Positions 9,581 through 20,798 are shown, counted from the first letter of the stretch. The stretch is 40,824 nt of DNA from Roridomyces roridus (GCA_029378245.1 JARKIF010000255.1:1-40824), one strand, 5' to 3'. Notes: generated by a model from the sequence alone, not told the origin. A program made the numbers and translations.

Positions 9581-10261
9581 TGTCGGAAAAAAGTGGTTTG
9601 ACTTGCAACAGATTGGACTGGAATGTGGCCTTCAGACCACTTCCAAGGTGTTCAAAGCCTCGGCATAGAGGCTTCCAACGTGTCCCAAGCCACTGGAAGG
9701 GAGAATAAGGGTTCCAACCACTCTGAAGGTTTGTCCGGAGTTCCAAGCAGTTGCAGGCCAGGCTGATCAAACCCGGGATCAGCCCAATCAACAGCTCCGA
9801 GATAAGCCATCATGTTGATATGATCATCCAAGGTGGTTCGACTTTTTACGCTCGACAATCAGCTGCTTTTCACGCATTGGACCGCAACCGGTAGCTCGAA
9901 CAAGCTACAAAACTCAGGTCATGACCCGTGGAGTTTTTACACACATACATACATGTGCGACGTAGCTTTACTGTAAATTGCTGGAGTGGTGGAGTCAAAT
10001 TGACCAGTGGAAGAGGAACTTATCAAAGCTGATACCCAATCACTCATCGCAGTGATCCGTCCCGGCAGATTCAGGCATGAGATTCCTTGTTTTTGATGGC
10101 CTTTGACACGGGTGCTTGAAAGTGTTTGTAACAATGCTGTTTGTTTGAGAGTGGTTGCAACATTCTGACCTGTGCGTAGCAAGCCACGGTTAGGATTACG
10201 ACCTTGAAACGGCTTGGAACAGGTCTCCAGCCAGTCCAAGCCAATTTTGATTTTTCCGACA
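9581..10261. mobile_element. 681-bp non-autonomous element inserted in the left arm only
   Basis: It begins TGTCGGAAAAA and ends TTTTTCCGACA, an 11-bp perfect terminal inverted repeat. The two flanking bases AC occur on both sides (9579-9580 and 10262-10263). The right arm shows the empty site near 36130-36140: removing the element plus one AC from the left arm realigns it base for base with the right arm. There is no transposase gene inside, so it is a MITE-like element. The 2-bp duplication that is not TA is unusual for a known superfamily. Confidence 0.78.
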
Positions 10262-11510
10262 ACGTCTCGTCCTGACTCTCAGGGGCAACCTCGTTCATAC
10301 TGCAGAAAGTTCCTCTTGTCCGCGAGTTTGATGCCAATCTGTACCTGCTGAGCCGCTTTATTTAGGCAGGTTGGAATCTTGACTGGCACTGGCAGGCCTG
10401 GACACGGATAAAGTTAGAGAAACACCGAAAATAGAGTCGGTTCCAAGAGTACTTGACCCTTTTCAAGCATTGAGCAGCTCGCCAATACTTCGCGGATCAT
10501 GCGGACGGACTCGCATCAGTGTCCATGATGATTGCCTTGATCCGGGCTGGCGCATGATCACAGCCGGGTCATTGTGTACTTTGATTCCATTCATCAATCG
10601 TGTGAATTCGGTGGCGGAGCGTTGCCCCACTTCCCGCTGTGAAACAGAACATATCAGATTTTTACACTTTGGTCGGGACTCGCACCTCTTTTCTTCGGCT
10701 TCTTTTTCGCTGCCGTTTGGACAGCCCGGGCACGAGAGGGCGGTGCGGCATTTTTCATTTGGTCCGTCCGTGAGCGGCTGGTCAGTCGAAATAGGATCAG
10801 GAGCTCCTCAGTGCCATGCCCAGACCATCGCCAAATCGAGGTCTCGAGCAACCACCAGACAGCCGGGACAATCCTCCGAGTCCCTGCATGGAGGGAGCAC
10901 AGAGTATATATATTGCATTCGTTCTTGGCGCTGAGTTCGTCGTGTACCTGAGTTTCAATTACCCCCACGCCTTGTTATGTTGCCTAAACCCGTTCAGCCC
11001 CGTGTTTTATGCGAGATCGTCGGGAACCTATTCACCTGTGAAGCCTGTATGCGCTTTCGGAGCCTTCAAATTTCAATGGCACGATGGCATTCGTGTCATG
11101 GCAGAGTCCCCATTTGTACGATCTGCGTTCCGTCTGCGGTCAACCGTCCCCAGGTACCAGTAGATGTGACCTTGAGGTCTCGACCGATCCACCTTGAGTG
11201 ACCGTGCATCCCCGGGTGTTTCGCATTTCAGCGAAAAGAATGAACGCCTGGTATCCGAAGTATTTTTCCCAGAAGTTCGAGCAGAGAAAAGCAGCCTGTT
11301 ATTTTAGCGAGCCCTCCTTTCCCAATTGACATAGAAAATCCGAGGTGGAATAATGTCGACGATTTGAATCTCAGACAACCGCTGCCCGCGGACATCATCC
11401 GGAGACTGGATGTCCCCGATTTTAGTTCACGTCTTACGTGGATGAAAATAGCACGCTGTTCGGTGTTGGTGATCGTTCATGGGAGCGGAGTATAACGGAC
11501 GATTATTAAG

Positions 11511-11517
11511 TATATAA
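11511..11517 (+). promoter_or_regulatory. TATA box of D-amino-acid oxidase copy 1
   Basis: TATATAA about 90 nt before the ATG at 11606. The same box and surroundings are kept in front of copy 2, which suggests the promoter was duplicated with the gene and is conserved. Confidence 0.5.
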
Positions 11518-11605
11518 CCTAGGGTCGTTCGAGCTGAATACTCCAGACATCCTACATCCTTTCACTTGACTACTCTACTAGACCTCCTCTTCCTCGGAAT
11601 TAAAC

Positions 11606-13026
11606 ATGTCTTTCATCAGTAGGTCACCTGCTTGACTCCCTTCATCCCTTTGACAAGATTTCTTTCAGACGAACACTCGGTATCAAGCCATCTCTACCAG
11701 GCGGAGAGGCAGACGGTCCAGAACGACGAATCACCATCCCGCACCCCTGCTGAGCGCTACAACACGAACCACAAACTCGTCATGAACGAGAACATCACCC
11801 CACAACCTCAGCGCCTCGTCCAACAGCAGGCAGACTCGCCCCACATCCTCATCGTCGGCGCAGGGGTCATCGGTCTCGTCACCGCTTGGGCATTGCTCGA
11901 CAAAGGCTACAAAGTCACCGTCATCTCGAAAGGATGGGCCAACGTGGGGCAAAGCCACGGCGATAGACTCACCTCTCAGATCGCCGGTGCGCTGTGGGAG
12001 TTCCCGCCGGCAGTGTGCGGCTCGCACGTCGATGCCGTCTCGCTCGAGTATTCGAAGCATTGGTGCATGACGGCGTACTGGGCATGGAAGCAAATCGCCG
12101 ACGATGCAGGCCTGTCTCGCGAGGCAGGAGTTCGCATGACGCAGTCCAACTTCTTCTTCCCCCAACGACTGTCGGAAGACAATACCAAGTGCCGGAAACT
12201 GCTCAACAAGATGACTGAGATTGCAGGGAGCGGTGTAGAAGGTTTCCGGCATGCGGGGGCGAAGCTGGCCGAGGAACGCGGCGTAAACCCGAAGTACGAG
12301 GGCGGTATCATGGACGGCTACGAGTTGTCTGTCCCCGTGATCGACACGGACCAGGCGATGCATTGGTTGACGAACTTGGTGTTGAGCAAGGGAGCAACGA
12401 TGACGACACGGACCATCGACACCGACTTGCTCTCGATCGAGCATGACCTCCGCAACGAGTTCCACGCCGACGCCATCGTCAATGCCACAGGGCTCCACGG
12501 GGGTGCTCTATCAGGCGACGACTCGTGCTCCCCACTCCGCGGCGCTCTCTTGCGTGTTGTCAACGATGGCACGACCTTCCCTAAAGTCGACGCAGCGCTT
12601 TCGATCAGTGCAGACGTATCTGCGGACAACGAAATCATCTTCATCGTGCCACGTACCGACAACATTCTCCTAATCGGCGGCATCGCACAGGACAACCAGT
12701 GGGATCTTGATCTGACACTCGACACTCCCGTCGTCCAGCGCATGCGCCAACGAGCAAACGAGTTCCTCCCCGGTTTGAAGAATGCCAAGTTGGATCCAGC
12801 GTACCCGCTCGCCCAGGGACTCCGCCCAGCTCGTTCGAAGAACGTTCGAGTCGAAAGAGAGTTGCGCCGTTTCGAGGAGTCGTCTGAGGCGAGTCGGATT
12901 GTGCACTGCTACGGGCACGGTGGGTCGGGATGGAGCTTGTCCTTTGGATGTGCAGCTGATGTGATTGACTTGCTTGACGAGGCAATGCAGGGCAAGGAGC
13001 CAGAGGCGATGAATTATCGTATCTAG
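11606..13026 (+). CDS. D-amino-acid oxidase family FAD flavoenzyme, copy 1, 456 aa
   Basis: Exon 1 is only 13 bases (11606-11618, MSFI). A 50-nt intron (GTAGGT..TTTCAG) joins exon 2 (11669-13026). The same structure is present in the inverted copy, which supports this start. After a variable ~60-residue N-terminal extension comes the FAD-binding HILIVGAGVIGLVTAW (GxGxxG at about 68-73). Then follow GDRLTSQIAGALWEFP, the FAD-contact region IVNATGLHGG and, at about 415-433, IVHCYGHGGSGWSLSFGCA. The last fits the D-amino-acid oxidase signature except that Cys replaces the usual Asn/His/Ala after His. The family oxidises D-amino acids to 2-oxo acids, ammonia and H2O2, usually in peroxisomes. This protein ends NYRI with no SKL-type signal, so its location is unclear. 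The substrate (neutral D-amino acids or D-Asp) is undetermined. Confidence 0.9.
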
Positions 13027-14083
13027 AGTGTAGAGTGTTGCTTTCAAGATAGAAATCCCTGGGCTATTGTACTGTGTATCATATAATTATCCTGCTGAAA
13101 TCCAGCTAGGATTCTTGCCGACTCGGACCTCTGGAAGAATCACTTATGTCTGCCTGAATCTTTCGGTGGGAACTTGAAGAGCCGAGCACTTACAGCACAG
13201 GTCGCTACGCTCAAATACTGCAGTCCATTCGAAGAGCCAGGGCTGCGAGAGGGATGGAGGATTCGGATGAGAGCCCGTCATGGGCGGATTGAGCAGCCGG
13301 CAACGTGGTGGTAGAAAGCAAGAGGTGATGAGGCTGTGCTCGGACCCGTTCGGTCAATCAATTAATCACGGCCGAACGCTCCTTGTCTTCTTCCATGGCC
13401 ACTGCCACCGTGCACCTACTTAAGTAGTCTCTTCCACCACCGTTGTACTTCGTCTCTTTGGGATGCCTCTTACGCTCATCATGGCCTCCGTTGTAGGCTG
13501 CTCTTTCCCCTGATACGACGTCCACCCCGCTCCTGCCAAATGGTACCGAGTTCGACTCTCGGGGTATGCATCTGCTGTATGTACCGATGGTTCAAGTTTT
13601 TTGCTAATCTTTGGTGACCAACAGCTTCCTTTCTGCGTTGGAATCTCTGTCTCTGGATGCTAGTTTCTCGACCTCTTGCTGCTTCTTCCCGTTCGAATCG
13701 GGCAGTTGACCCTCTCCTCTTCCAGTGCATTGTATGATGTTTTAAATTTTTTTCTCAGCATAACTAGCTTGCTCCCCGCGGCAGATACAGACATTGAACA
13801 AGACAGGGAGTTGGGCGCTTTACATGCGATGCAGCAACTGGTCTCCTAAGTGAATGTCAGACTGATGTGAGCAGAAAAGGACAGTCAAGATTCCTTGTGC
13901 TCATCCGGATATCCCAAGTAACCAATGCACCCGTCGTGCCTACCGCTAGGTACTGCGGTGCCCTCATGCACTATCTTCAGTGAAAGAATTTTATTAGTGA
14001 CGCTACGTGAGTATAAACCCAATATAGAAATGTCGAAAACCCTCCATACTATTCAAAACCGCGACGAGCGAGCGTGGCCACAC
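13027..14083. other. Intergenic; end of left arm, then unique sequence
   Basis: Bases 13027-13410 are duplicated inverted 3' of copy 2. Beyond, 13411-14083 is AT-mixed sequence with no convincing gene. A plus-strand GGTACCGAGTTCGACTCTCG at about 13542-13561 fits a tRNA T-arm/B-box, but no matching 5' half or acceptor stem is found, so it is at most a tRNA relic. Confidence 0.4.
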
Positions 14084-14933
14084 TCAAAGTTTCACCTCAA
14101 ACTTGATCTCATGCCCAGCTCCCCGCCATTCATCCTCTACCGCAAGGAGTGCGTCAATGCTATCGAGAATGGTCTATTATCCCCATCGTCAGTCCCTTCA
14201 AAACACTTCAGAATCGATGAAACGCACCTCCTCGGTGGGCTTGAAATCCTCTTTCTTCAGACCCAGCACCACCTCCACACGCTCCAGGTCGAACGGAATA
14301 ACGTCTGGCGTTAGCACAGGCTGAGCGGGCGGCGTGCCTTTGATCAACCGACCCTGCAGCGAAGGCCGTTTCTCAGCAATAAAATCACGGGTAGTCTGTG
14401 CGTTCCACCCCGTCGGAGACGACAAAATTATTCTTTTCCGTCCGATCCCTGGCTCGCCGGAGAGCGGAGAGGAAAGCGCGCGGACGTGTGCAGCGGCGAC
14501 GTCCCGAACGTCGATGTACATCGTCTGGCGAGGCCACGAGCCGAAAGGCGGTGGGAAGAGGAGGCGGTACAGGATTTTGTTCGTTGAAAGAGTGCTGAGA
14601 TCTGGAGAGGATGAGAGGGTGTAGTGCGGGGTGAAAGGTCCGTAGAAGAAGGTTGGGTTTACTGGAGGTTTGCTTCTTTTAGCTGACAGAAAGACTGAGG
14701 GAGGGCAGGGGACCGTGACGTACGAGTCGTAACATCGACGTGCGGGTGCTTGTCCGCCCACTCCCAAAGTGCCAGCTCTGCGAACTTTTTCGAGGCGGTA
14801 TAGGGAACCATCGGGTCGTGGCTCGTCAGCGCCATCTCCCTCGTTATGGGACTCCAATCTGCAACTCCGGTCAGAAACACTTCCAAGAAGGAAGACACAG
14901 TTCCTCACCTTTATCCGTAAATTTCCCTTCGGG

Positions 14934-14940
14934 ATTCAAC
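14934..14940. repeat. Left target-site duplication ATTCAAC
   Basis: Identical to 16616-16622; the two copies flank the hAT-like element directly. Confidence 0.85.
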
Positions 14941-15305
14941 CCCAGTGAAAACCCGGTATCAGGAAATATCGCCGGGCATCAGGAAGTATCGGCTGAGCTT
15001 GGATGGTATCATTTCGGGATCTGTGGGTTCGAAAAGTATCGCCTGGGCTCGTGTATGCATTTTAGAGATAGCTACTAGCATGAGTAGAGAATATGAATCT
15101 GCTGGGCTTGTCGACCGAGTCATATCAACTTCAAGTCCCGGAAGCGCAACGGAAGCGAGCGGAGTTTGAAAGACTTCTTGCTCCACACCACCACCATGCC
15201 CCAGTGTGTCTGCCCGCCCTTCCACTCGCTGCCCTCCACTACTACCGGGTTCTGCGCCTGCCCCCACACCCTATCGCTCCTCGCCTACCACCGCCATCGT
15301 CATCG

Positions 15306-15696
15306 TGTCCAAGCTTGAAGAAGACAGGGTCGCCTTTCCACACGCCATCTCATCGCGACGGGTCGCTTGACGAGAGCAGAGAGACTCGGTGCGCGATCTT
15401 TCCCCTCTGCTACACTATTCCTCTGATAATCCGTGACCGTCGGTGCGTGTGTCGTGCGCAGGGCAGCGCAGCTGGGTACGTCTTTCACATACTCGCTATC
15501 GCTGTATCTACTCCTCATATCGTCCCTTAGCCTCCAAACGCGCTTGTCTCGTCGCTCTCTCCCTCTCCTCTTGGTCCAATCCAACGGCTTGGAGAAGACG
15601 GGATCGCCTTTCCACACCCACTGTCTTGATCGCGACGGGTTCTTTGACGACAGCGGAAGGGATGCTTCACTTTTCCATTACTCCTACTGACAATCC
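15306..15696 (+). repeat. Direct duplication inside the hAT-like element
   Basis: A block of about 125 bases at 15306-15432 recurs at about 15573-15696. Shared marks are TCGCCTTTCCACAC, GATCGCGACGGGT/ATCGCGACGGGT and a final ACAATCC/ATAATCC. The copies are about 75% alike by eye. The spacer is pyrimidine-rich. Confidence 0.6.
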
Positions 15697-15699
15697 ATC

Positions 15700-16370
15700 G
15701 AGGATAGGGTAGTAATGTCTACGGTCTCAGCAGCTGGCTCAAGAAGGGTACGGACTTTCTTTCAAATCGTGGGTGGCTTACTCTGCCTCGCAGGCTATCA
15801 GTCACTGCGCTGTTTCTTCCCTCCTTCCGCCCCTCCCGCCTTCACCTCACTCCCACCTTCATCATTGTCAACGACGGTCCAGTCCCCCAGCTCCATTGCC
15901 GGACGAGATCTCCGCCAAACGCAAGTCGCGAAAGTCGTCTCCGTGGACCTCATTGAAGCTGGGTAACGGCTCCATCCACTCTTTTCCGACTCGTACTGAC
16001 TGCTCCCAGCCAGAATTGAACACGCCGCCGCCGACTCAGGACCTGGAGGGATGTGTCTGGTGCGTTCTCGTCGGGTCTCGCATGGATATTTACTCACACA
16101 CCTTCAGGTGCTTCTTCCTTGGGCTTGAAAATGTTTCACGACCTTCTGCGTCCGGCGTAACGGGACCGAAGCGACGTGCGACCGCCATGCCATTCTCCGC
16201 CCTCGATCTCGCATTCTCGTTCTCGCAACACCACACCCGGCGACCACCTTCACCCACCCACCGAGATGAGGGATCTGGAGTGCGTAACTTGGCAAGCGTG
16301 CGCCGTGCGGACGGCGGGCGCTGCTGGGTAGCGCGGGCGCTGCTGGGTAGCGCGGGCGGCCCGTAGGTAG
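15700..16370 (+). other. Interior of the hAT-like element, GC-rich short frames, no recognised gene
   Basis: Open frames at 15715-15966 and 15773-16366 overlap and have no motif. An intron-like stretch begins at GTAACG (15963) and ends at a CCCAG before 16012, so a captured gene fragment is possible but unproven. A 19-bp unit (GCGCTGCTGGGTAGCGCGG) is repeated twice in tandem at about 16319-16356. Confidence 0.35.
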
Positions 16371-16615
16371 CAGAATTGTATCGTATGTAGAGAATATAGC
16401 CACTTTTGACCCATCCGATACTGCACGATACCACAGAATACCAGAGCAAAGAGCACATCATTCCTTACCCATTAGTGCATCCTGTGGCATCGTGTGGTAT
16501 CGTGCAGGATCGAGCTGTATCAATTTGGCTATTTGTACAAGTCTGAGCCCGCGCGAGCCCTGCCGATACCACAGGAGGATTCCGTGAGCCCTGGCGAGAC
16601 CTGGTTTTCACTGGG

Positions 16616-16622
16616 ATTCAAC
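16616..16622. repeat. Right target-site duplication ATTCAAC
   Basis: Identical to 14934-14940; see the hAT-like element. Confidence 0.85.
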
Positions 16623-17202
16623 ACGGTCGCAATAGAGCTGGTCACTACGACCCGCCTAACGCCGACCTTCTCCGCCTGTACGACGACATTGAGCGTCCCA
16701 TCCACGGCAGTCTACAAGTTGTCCAGTTCTACTATCCCAAAAATTCGGCACGGACGCGCACCTTGATAAGCTCCGCAGCCTCCTGGCGACCCGCAAGCGG
16801 CGATGCGACATGAATCAATGCATCGACCCCAACCAACGCCTGGGGGAACTGGTCGTGCACGATATCCGTTATCTTGACAGCTTCAAACTGGGCACCATAA
16901 CCGGCTGCGGTGTATGTGGATGTGAGGTGGTCGGCCTTGGCGCCGCGGGCGGCTCTGAGAGTGATGTCTCAGTCTTTCGGGACGCCATCAAGGGCAATAC
17001 GACGATACGCACCCGCGAACACGATAGCCCTTCTCCAATAACTGGAGTACGATATGAGAGCCGAGGAAACCTGAGGCCCCTGTGACCTAGAAATAATCAT
17101 TAGAATGGGTGCTCCGCGCGGAGAGATTACGTACGAAGATGAGCTTGTTGGACATTTTTCTGAGTTTGGGTTGATTGAATACGCTGAGGGGAAACCAAGC
17201 CC

Positions 17203-17209
17203 ATTTATA
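17203..17209 (-). promoter_or_regulatory. TATA box of the reductase gene
   Basis: TATAAAT on the reverse strand about 48 nt upstream of the ATG at 17155. It is still intact even though the gene is interrupted. Confidence 0.5.
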
Positions 17210-17515
17210 CCCTCGGCTCATTTATCCGCTGCCATCATCCCTTATTCATCCGGGACCGAGGGGAGCGGGACGCCAACCCAGATGGGGTCATAACACTTCG
17301 GGCGGCGTGCGGGATTGGAAAGCATCCGGCATTGTGGAATGCCGGTAGCCGGAACTTCGAGAGGAAGCTTACGCGCGTCTGGAATGAATAGAAAAATTGC
17401 AATAATGACGCTACGAGAAACAAGCTGGTTGGATTCCGCCTATTCATTACAAGGCTTGAAAGACGTCACAAAGCAGAAAACGACGAAGGTACACACTCAC
17501 CGACGCTGAAATCGA

Positions 17516-18712
17516 TCATCCTTGAGCGCCAGGTCCCTGGACGTCCTCGAACTTGAGAGGTTGTCCGCAAATGGCCTTGTGCCCCGCCTTCCAATCTGCC
17601 TTCTGACATGCGCTGATGCGAAGAATAAACAATCAGTGAGCACCTCGGCAACTTGAAGCGGGTAGAGCTACCTGGAGCAGTACAAAACCTCTCTCTGCAT
17701 CGTATCCCAACACCGCTTGCACCGCGGAAACTTGGTGTCCGTCTCGATCGGCTTCCTGCAAGTCTGACAATATTGCTTCCACTTTGAAAACAACTCCTTC
17801 AACCCATCGCGTTCAGCCTCAACATACTCTTTCGCGCGCGCCTTGCCTAACCCATTGATGAGGCTGGGGGTCATCGGGGTGCGTTGGGTGCTGCGGAGCG
17901 TCGTCTTCTTGTTCGTTGAGTGTTTGGCCATGTGGAGTTTTGGCGGTGGGAGGCCGAGGAAGGTGCGCATGGCATGGGAGAGCACAAAGGCTGCAGGGGA
18001 GCCGCTGATCATGAGCGATGCCAACGAGAGCGTAGTCCAACTCACTGATTAACTTGCTTCGGTGGACGAGTGCAAAGCTGAGGGCAAGCCTTTTGTGCTC
18101 CGCGGGTTTCGAGATACGCTGCTCAGCGACGAGGGCGTCCCGCACCGGATGCGATATGTACACAGGGTCGGGGTTATCGTCGTTCGCGCCTCTTTTGCTC
18201 ATGACCTCCTCCACAATTTTGGGCAGCAGCCGTGGATCTTTGCGATGAGACTCGACGCAGAGCTCGACGGCGCAGTAGCCTCGTGTCGTGTGTAGATTCA
18301 TCGACATCGAGCAAACGTAAGCCAATCCGGCGAGGACGTGCTCTCCGCGCTTCTCCGGCGTTGCAGCGGTCCACAATCGCTTAAATTGCACCCAAAGATT
18401 TGGTACGAACTTGACGCCGATGAGCTGGGTCTGAATCTCGCACAAGGACCGTATGTGCTCGGGGTAAGAGAAGATGATGAGGTCTCTGGTGTGTGGATCG
18501 GTGAAGCTGCGGTCCCAGTCGACGTCGACGAGGTAGGCTTCGAGAGAAAAGGGCTTTCCGGGCGTGTGGAAGAGGCGGTCTGCGTACGCCCTGGAGAGCA
18601 AGTCCTCCCACTCTTCATCCCACTTTTTCGGATCGTTCGAAGCGAGCTTGATGAGCGGAGGAAGGAAGATCATCGTGGAGTCGTGGATGCTGGGTATACG
18701 AGATTCAGCCAA
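17516..18712 (-). CDS. MYND-type zinc-finger protein, 360 aa
   Basis: Three exons on the reverse strand: 18712-18046, 17990-17672 and 17612-17516. Introns are 55 nt (GTGAGT..CTGCAG) and 59 nt (GTAGCT..CATCAG), and phases agree. The N-terminal ~220 residues form a helical domain with no motif I can name (KKWDEEWEDLLSRAYADRLF). Residues 297-344 are a complete MYND finger: CQTC (297, 300), CKRC (313, 316), YCSSAC (327, 331), then KADWKAGH and C344. The spacing CxxC..CxxC..CxxxC..HxxxC is canonical. MYND fingers bind proline-rich peptides; in mushrooms they end many proteins of unknown role. There is no SET domain, so it is not evidently a SMYD methyltransferase. The tail ends EDVQGPGAQG. It lies 361 bp upstream of, and on the same strand as, the reductase. 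Confidence 0.9.
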
Positions 18713-20770
18713 GTGGCTGGACCCACAGATGGGCGGCGATAAGAAGTGTGCGAGCCAGAGATGGTGGTTCTAGTGACAAGGTTGATGCGAATCACGTGTC
18801 CGGCAATCTTCTCTTTCCCTCCAATTCCCAGCCCGCTGAATCCTCGCTCGCGGCTCGCTTTCTCGGCCTTATTTCCTCACTCCAAATATTGTGCATGAAC
18901 AAGCCCCGACTCCCGAGTTGACTCCTTTCAACGAAATTCAACCTCTACATCGCCGTTTAAGTACATGGACCGGTCCGACACACGCCGCGTACTACTGGAT
19001 ATTTTCCATATTTGTACGACCGGCGGAGAGTGCGAAATGGCAGCGAACAGGTAGCGATCAGTGTGTCAGGTGAGGAAAAAATGCCCTCACGACTCACAGT
19101 TCATTCCAATTCAACCCCAGTCGAACGGGAGGAATTGGGTTGAACCTAGCATCGAGAGTCGAGACACAGCTGGTCTTCGGATTGTGTCCAACAACCACTG
19201 CTTGATTTGCAACCTGAAGAAAGATCCAGAAGCAACCAGCGAAACCAGGGATTCGCAATACCACTGATAACGCTAACGCCGACTCAAGTGTAGAGCACCA
19301 AGACAATAATATAGCCGGCAAAAGTGTATACAACACTCAACCAAACCACACCACAGTCTAGACACACCACAAAATCACGACAGAAGGTTTGTGTGCGAGG
19401 AGGGCTTCTTGACGAGCAGAACATCTTGAGTCCGACTCAACAACAACAACACAATTCGGGGATGTGAACCAAATGCCCAAATGCAGCAGCGAGCGACCAA
19501 AGTCAAGCTCAAGCTGTACCGACTTTTATATTTTGTAGGTTTTTCCGAAACACACACAATATCACGCAAAGCCGCCTAATCAATTGAACTTAGGCTTAGA
19601 AGCCCAAGCTAAACAGATTGGATGTCTTTGTAAGATAGACCCGATAACCAATTCCAATTCCGATCCAAATCCAACCAAATCCTAACCAGAACCCGAGTCC
19701 AATCCAATCCAAAACCAATCCTTCCAGATGCGCACAACCAATCCAATCCAATCCAATCCAATTCCAGACCAAACCAAATCCAATTCCAACCGAGTTCACT
19801 GAGACGACGCCCAGGGCGAGATGATGAGAGCAAGCAAGATGATATTGTGGACGCGCAGGTACAGCGACGCCCCTGGAAAGTGTTTTTTACTGGTGGCTAC
19901 TCAAGCCCTTTTATACATTTGTGGCAGCCCAAATTAGATATGTACGAATAAGTAATAGTCTGAATCCAAGTCCAAGATGCCCGAGACCTAATAGAATTGC
20001 GGGTGTTCCGCTGTCTTGAGTTACGGGCGCTCCGCTGTCAAACGGTGTTCCTAGCCCGCGTGTGAAATGTTTGAGACATGCCTGTCTCTCTCTCCTCTAA
20101 TTCCCCTCTTCTCGTGCCCTCTTTTCTGTTCCATCCCAACCAACCCAGATTCAATGTATCCCTGCCAACATAATTGAACACTCGAGTCAAACTCCTCCCA
20201 TTCCCAGTTCCATCTCTCTCCGTGCGTGTGAAGCCGTGATTTATGTCAACTAGTTTAGTTGGCACTTGTCACCGCCCAACCCAGGTCCCCACCTTCAATA
20301 GTAGCCACCCAATCAATAGAACCCCCTTGACAGACTATGCCCATTCATCTATTTTTACCAGGACAGACGTTGCTGCCGCAAGTGCTGTTCCAGACATGAT
20401 TTTCCCAGACTCACGGAATTGCCCGTGATATGTGATCCCTGGTTGAACTTTAATCGTTCAATTCCGCCGTGACTTTCCAACAGACCAGTTCAACTTTTAA
20501 TCCACCATTCTTCCTTTTGTGTGCAGCAGAGGGCACTCTGGCCTTATTTCGGTCCGAGAGACTTTTGATATGGTATGTTATTTGGTATTTTCATGCCACA
20601 CACATGGTCGTCCGCCCAATTAGGCTCCAACCCTCGTAGGTTCAATGCAGAGTTCGATCCGAGTTGGATATTCTACTCTACTCAAGCAGGTACGTTTCAC
20701 CGCTTGAGCAAGCATGAAAAGTTCCATGCTTATCACCCCAACCAAAGAAAGTAGTCGATGACAATGCCAC
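18713..20770. other. Gene-poor stretch
   Basis: It holds the MYND promoter and then non-coding sequence. Open frames at 19596-19833 (reverse) are translations of a simple repeat. No element boundaries were recognised. From about 20.6 kb tRNA-like modules begin. Confidence 0.4.
19640..19795. repeat. Degenerate CCAAT/CCAAA pentamer-type simple repeat
   Basis: Tandem, imperfect CCAAT, CCAAATC and CCAATTC units, the purest run being about four CCAAT units near 19738-19760. On the reverse strand this translates to WIGLDWIG-type low complexity, which is not a real protein. Confidence 0.7.
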
Positions 20771-20775
20771 TCGCG

Positions 20776-20798
20776 CACCGGGACTCGAACTCGGTACC
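20776..20798 (-). other. tRNA-like T-arm/B-box relic
   Basis: On the reverse strand ACCGAGTTCGAGTCCCGGT contains a B-box (GTTCGAGTCC) with partly paired stem sides. No A-box, anticodon arm or acceptor stem can be folded around it. Confidence 0.4.

Larger units (their letters stand above)
8530..13410 (+). repeat. Left arm of a ~4-5 kb inverted segmental duplication
   Basis: This segment matches the reverse complement of about 32850-36990. Matching blocks in order are: F-box C-terminus (8530-8722 to 36990-36775); 9120-9580 to 36590-36135; 10262-10700 to 36130-35690; 10790-11610 to 35600-34780; D-amino-acid oxidase 11606-13026 to 34782-33362; and 3' flank 13027-13410 to 33361-32850. Coding parts are almost identical, while non-coding parts differ by roughly 10-20% with small indels, so it is an old duplication and not an assembly artefact. 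The left arm is longer mainly because of the insertion at 9581-10261. Confidence 0.9.
14941..16615. mobile_element. hAT-like non-autonomous transposon, 1,675 bp, inside the reductase gene
   Basis: The left end is CCCAGTGAAAACC at 14941 and the right end is the inverse GGTTTTCACTGGG ending at 16615. The flanks ATTCAAC at 14934-14940 and 16616-16622 are a direct target duplication of 7 bp (8 bp, GATTCAAC, if the last G is counted to the flank). CAGTG-type ends and a 7-8 bp duplication are hallmarks of hAT elements. Sub-terminal GTATC/GATAC hexamer-like motifs recur at both ends, including an inverted pair TGCACGATACCACA/TGTGGTATCGTGCA at about 16424-16505. No transposase is recognisable inside; the interior has a duplicated block and short GC-rich frames, so it would need a transposase in trans. 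Confidence 0.85.
14084..17155 (-). pseudogene. NAD(P)-dependent extended-SDR reductase, 355 aa when the transposon is removed; disrupted
   Basis: Segments (reverse strand): 17155-17135, 17086-17013, 16954-16762, 16711-16616, [transposon], 14933-14909, 14858-14724, 14661-14228 and 14173-14084. All introns have GT..AG ends and phases agree. The product opens MSNKLIFVTGASGFLG, the Rossmann GxxGxxG that binds NAD(P). It then has GVDALIHVASP, the active-site Ser region RRVVVTSS (about 115-122) and the catalytic YTASK (Tyr156, Lys160). The end is AVEDEWRGAGHEIKFEVKL. It matches the family of dihydroflavonol-4-reductase/cinnamoyl-CoA reductase/methylglyoxal reductase (Gre2) proteins, whose usual length is about 340-360. 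Exon 4 is cut between AAT and CCC codons by the 1,675-bp insertion 14941-16615 plus one target copy. Removing them gives an uninterrupted frame. As it stands the gene should be null unless the insertion is spliced out. All other exons look undamaged, so the hit seems recent. Confidence 0.88.

Noticed and set aside
11731..12498. 255-codon antisense open frame in D-amino-acid oxidase copy 1
   Set aside because: Shadow of a strongly motif-supported gene on the other strand. The inverted copy keeps only a broken version of it.
13540..13562. Functional tRNA on the plus strand
   Set aside because: Only a T-arm-like GGTACCGAGTTCGACTCTCG is present; no acceptor, D or anticodon arm pairs upstream.
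15773..16366. 197-codon open frame in the hAT-like element as a transposase
   Set aside because: No hAT dimerisation domain, no RNase H-like residues and no BED finger; length far below a transposase.
19596..19833. Trp/Ile/Gly-rich reverse frames
   Set aside because: Translations of a CCAAT-type simple repeat.
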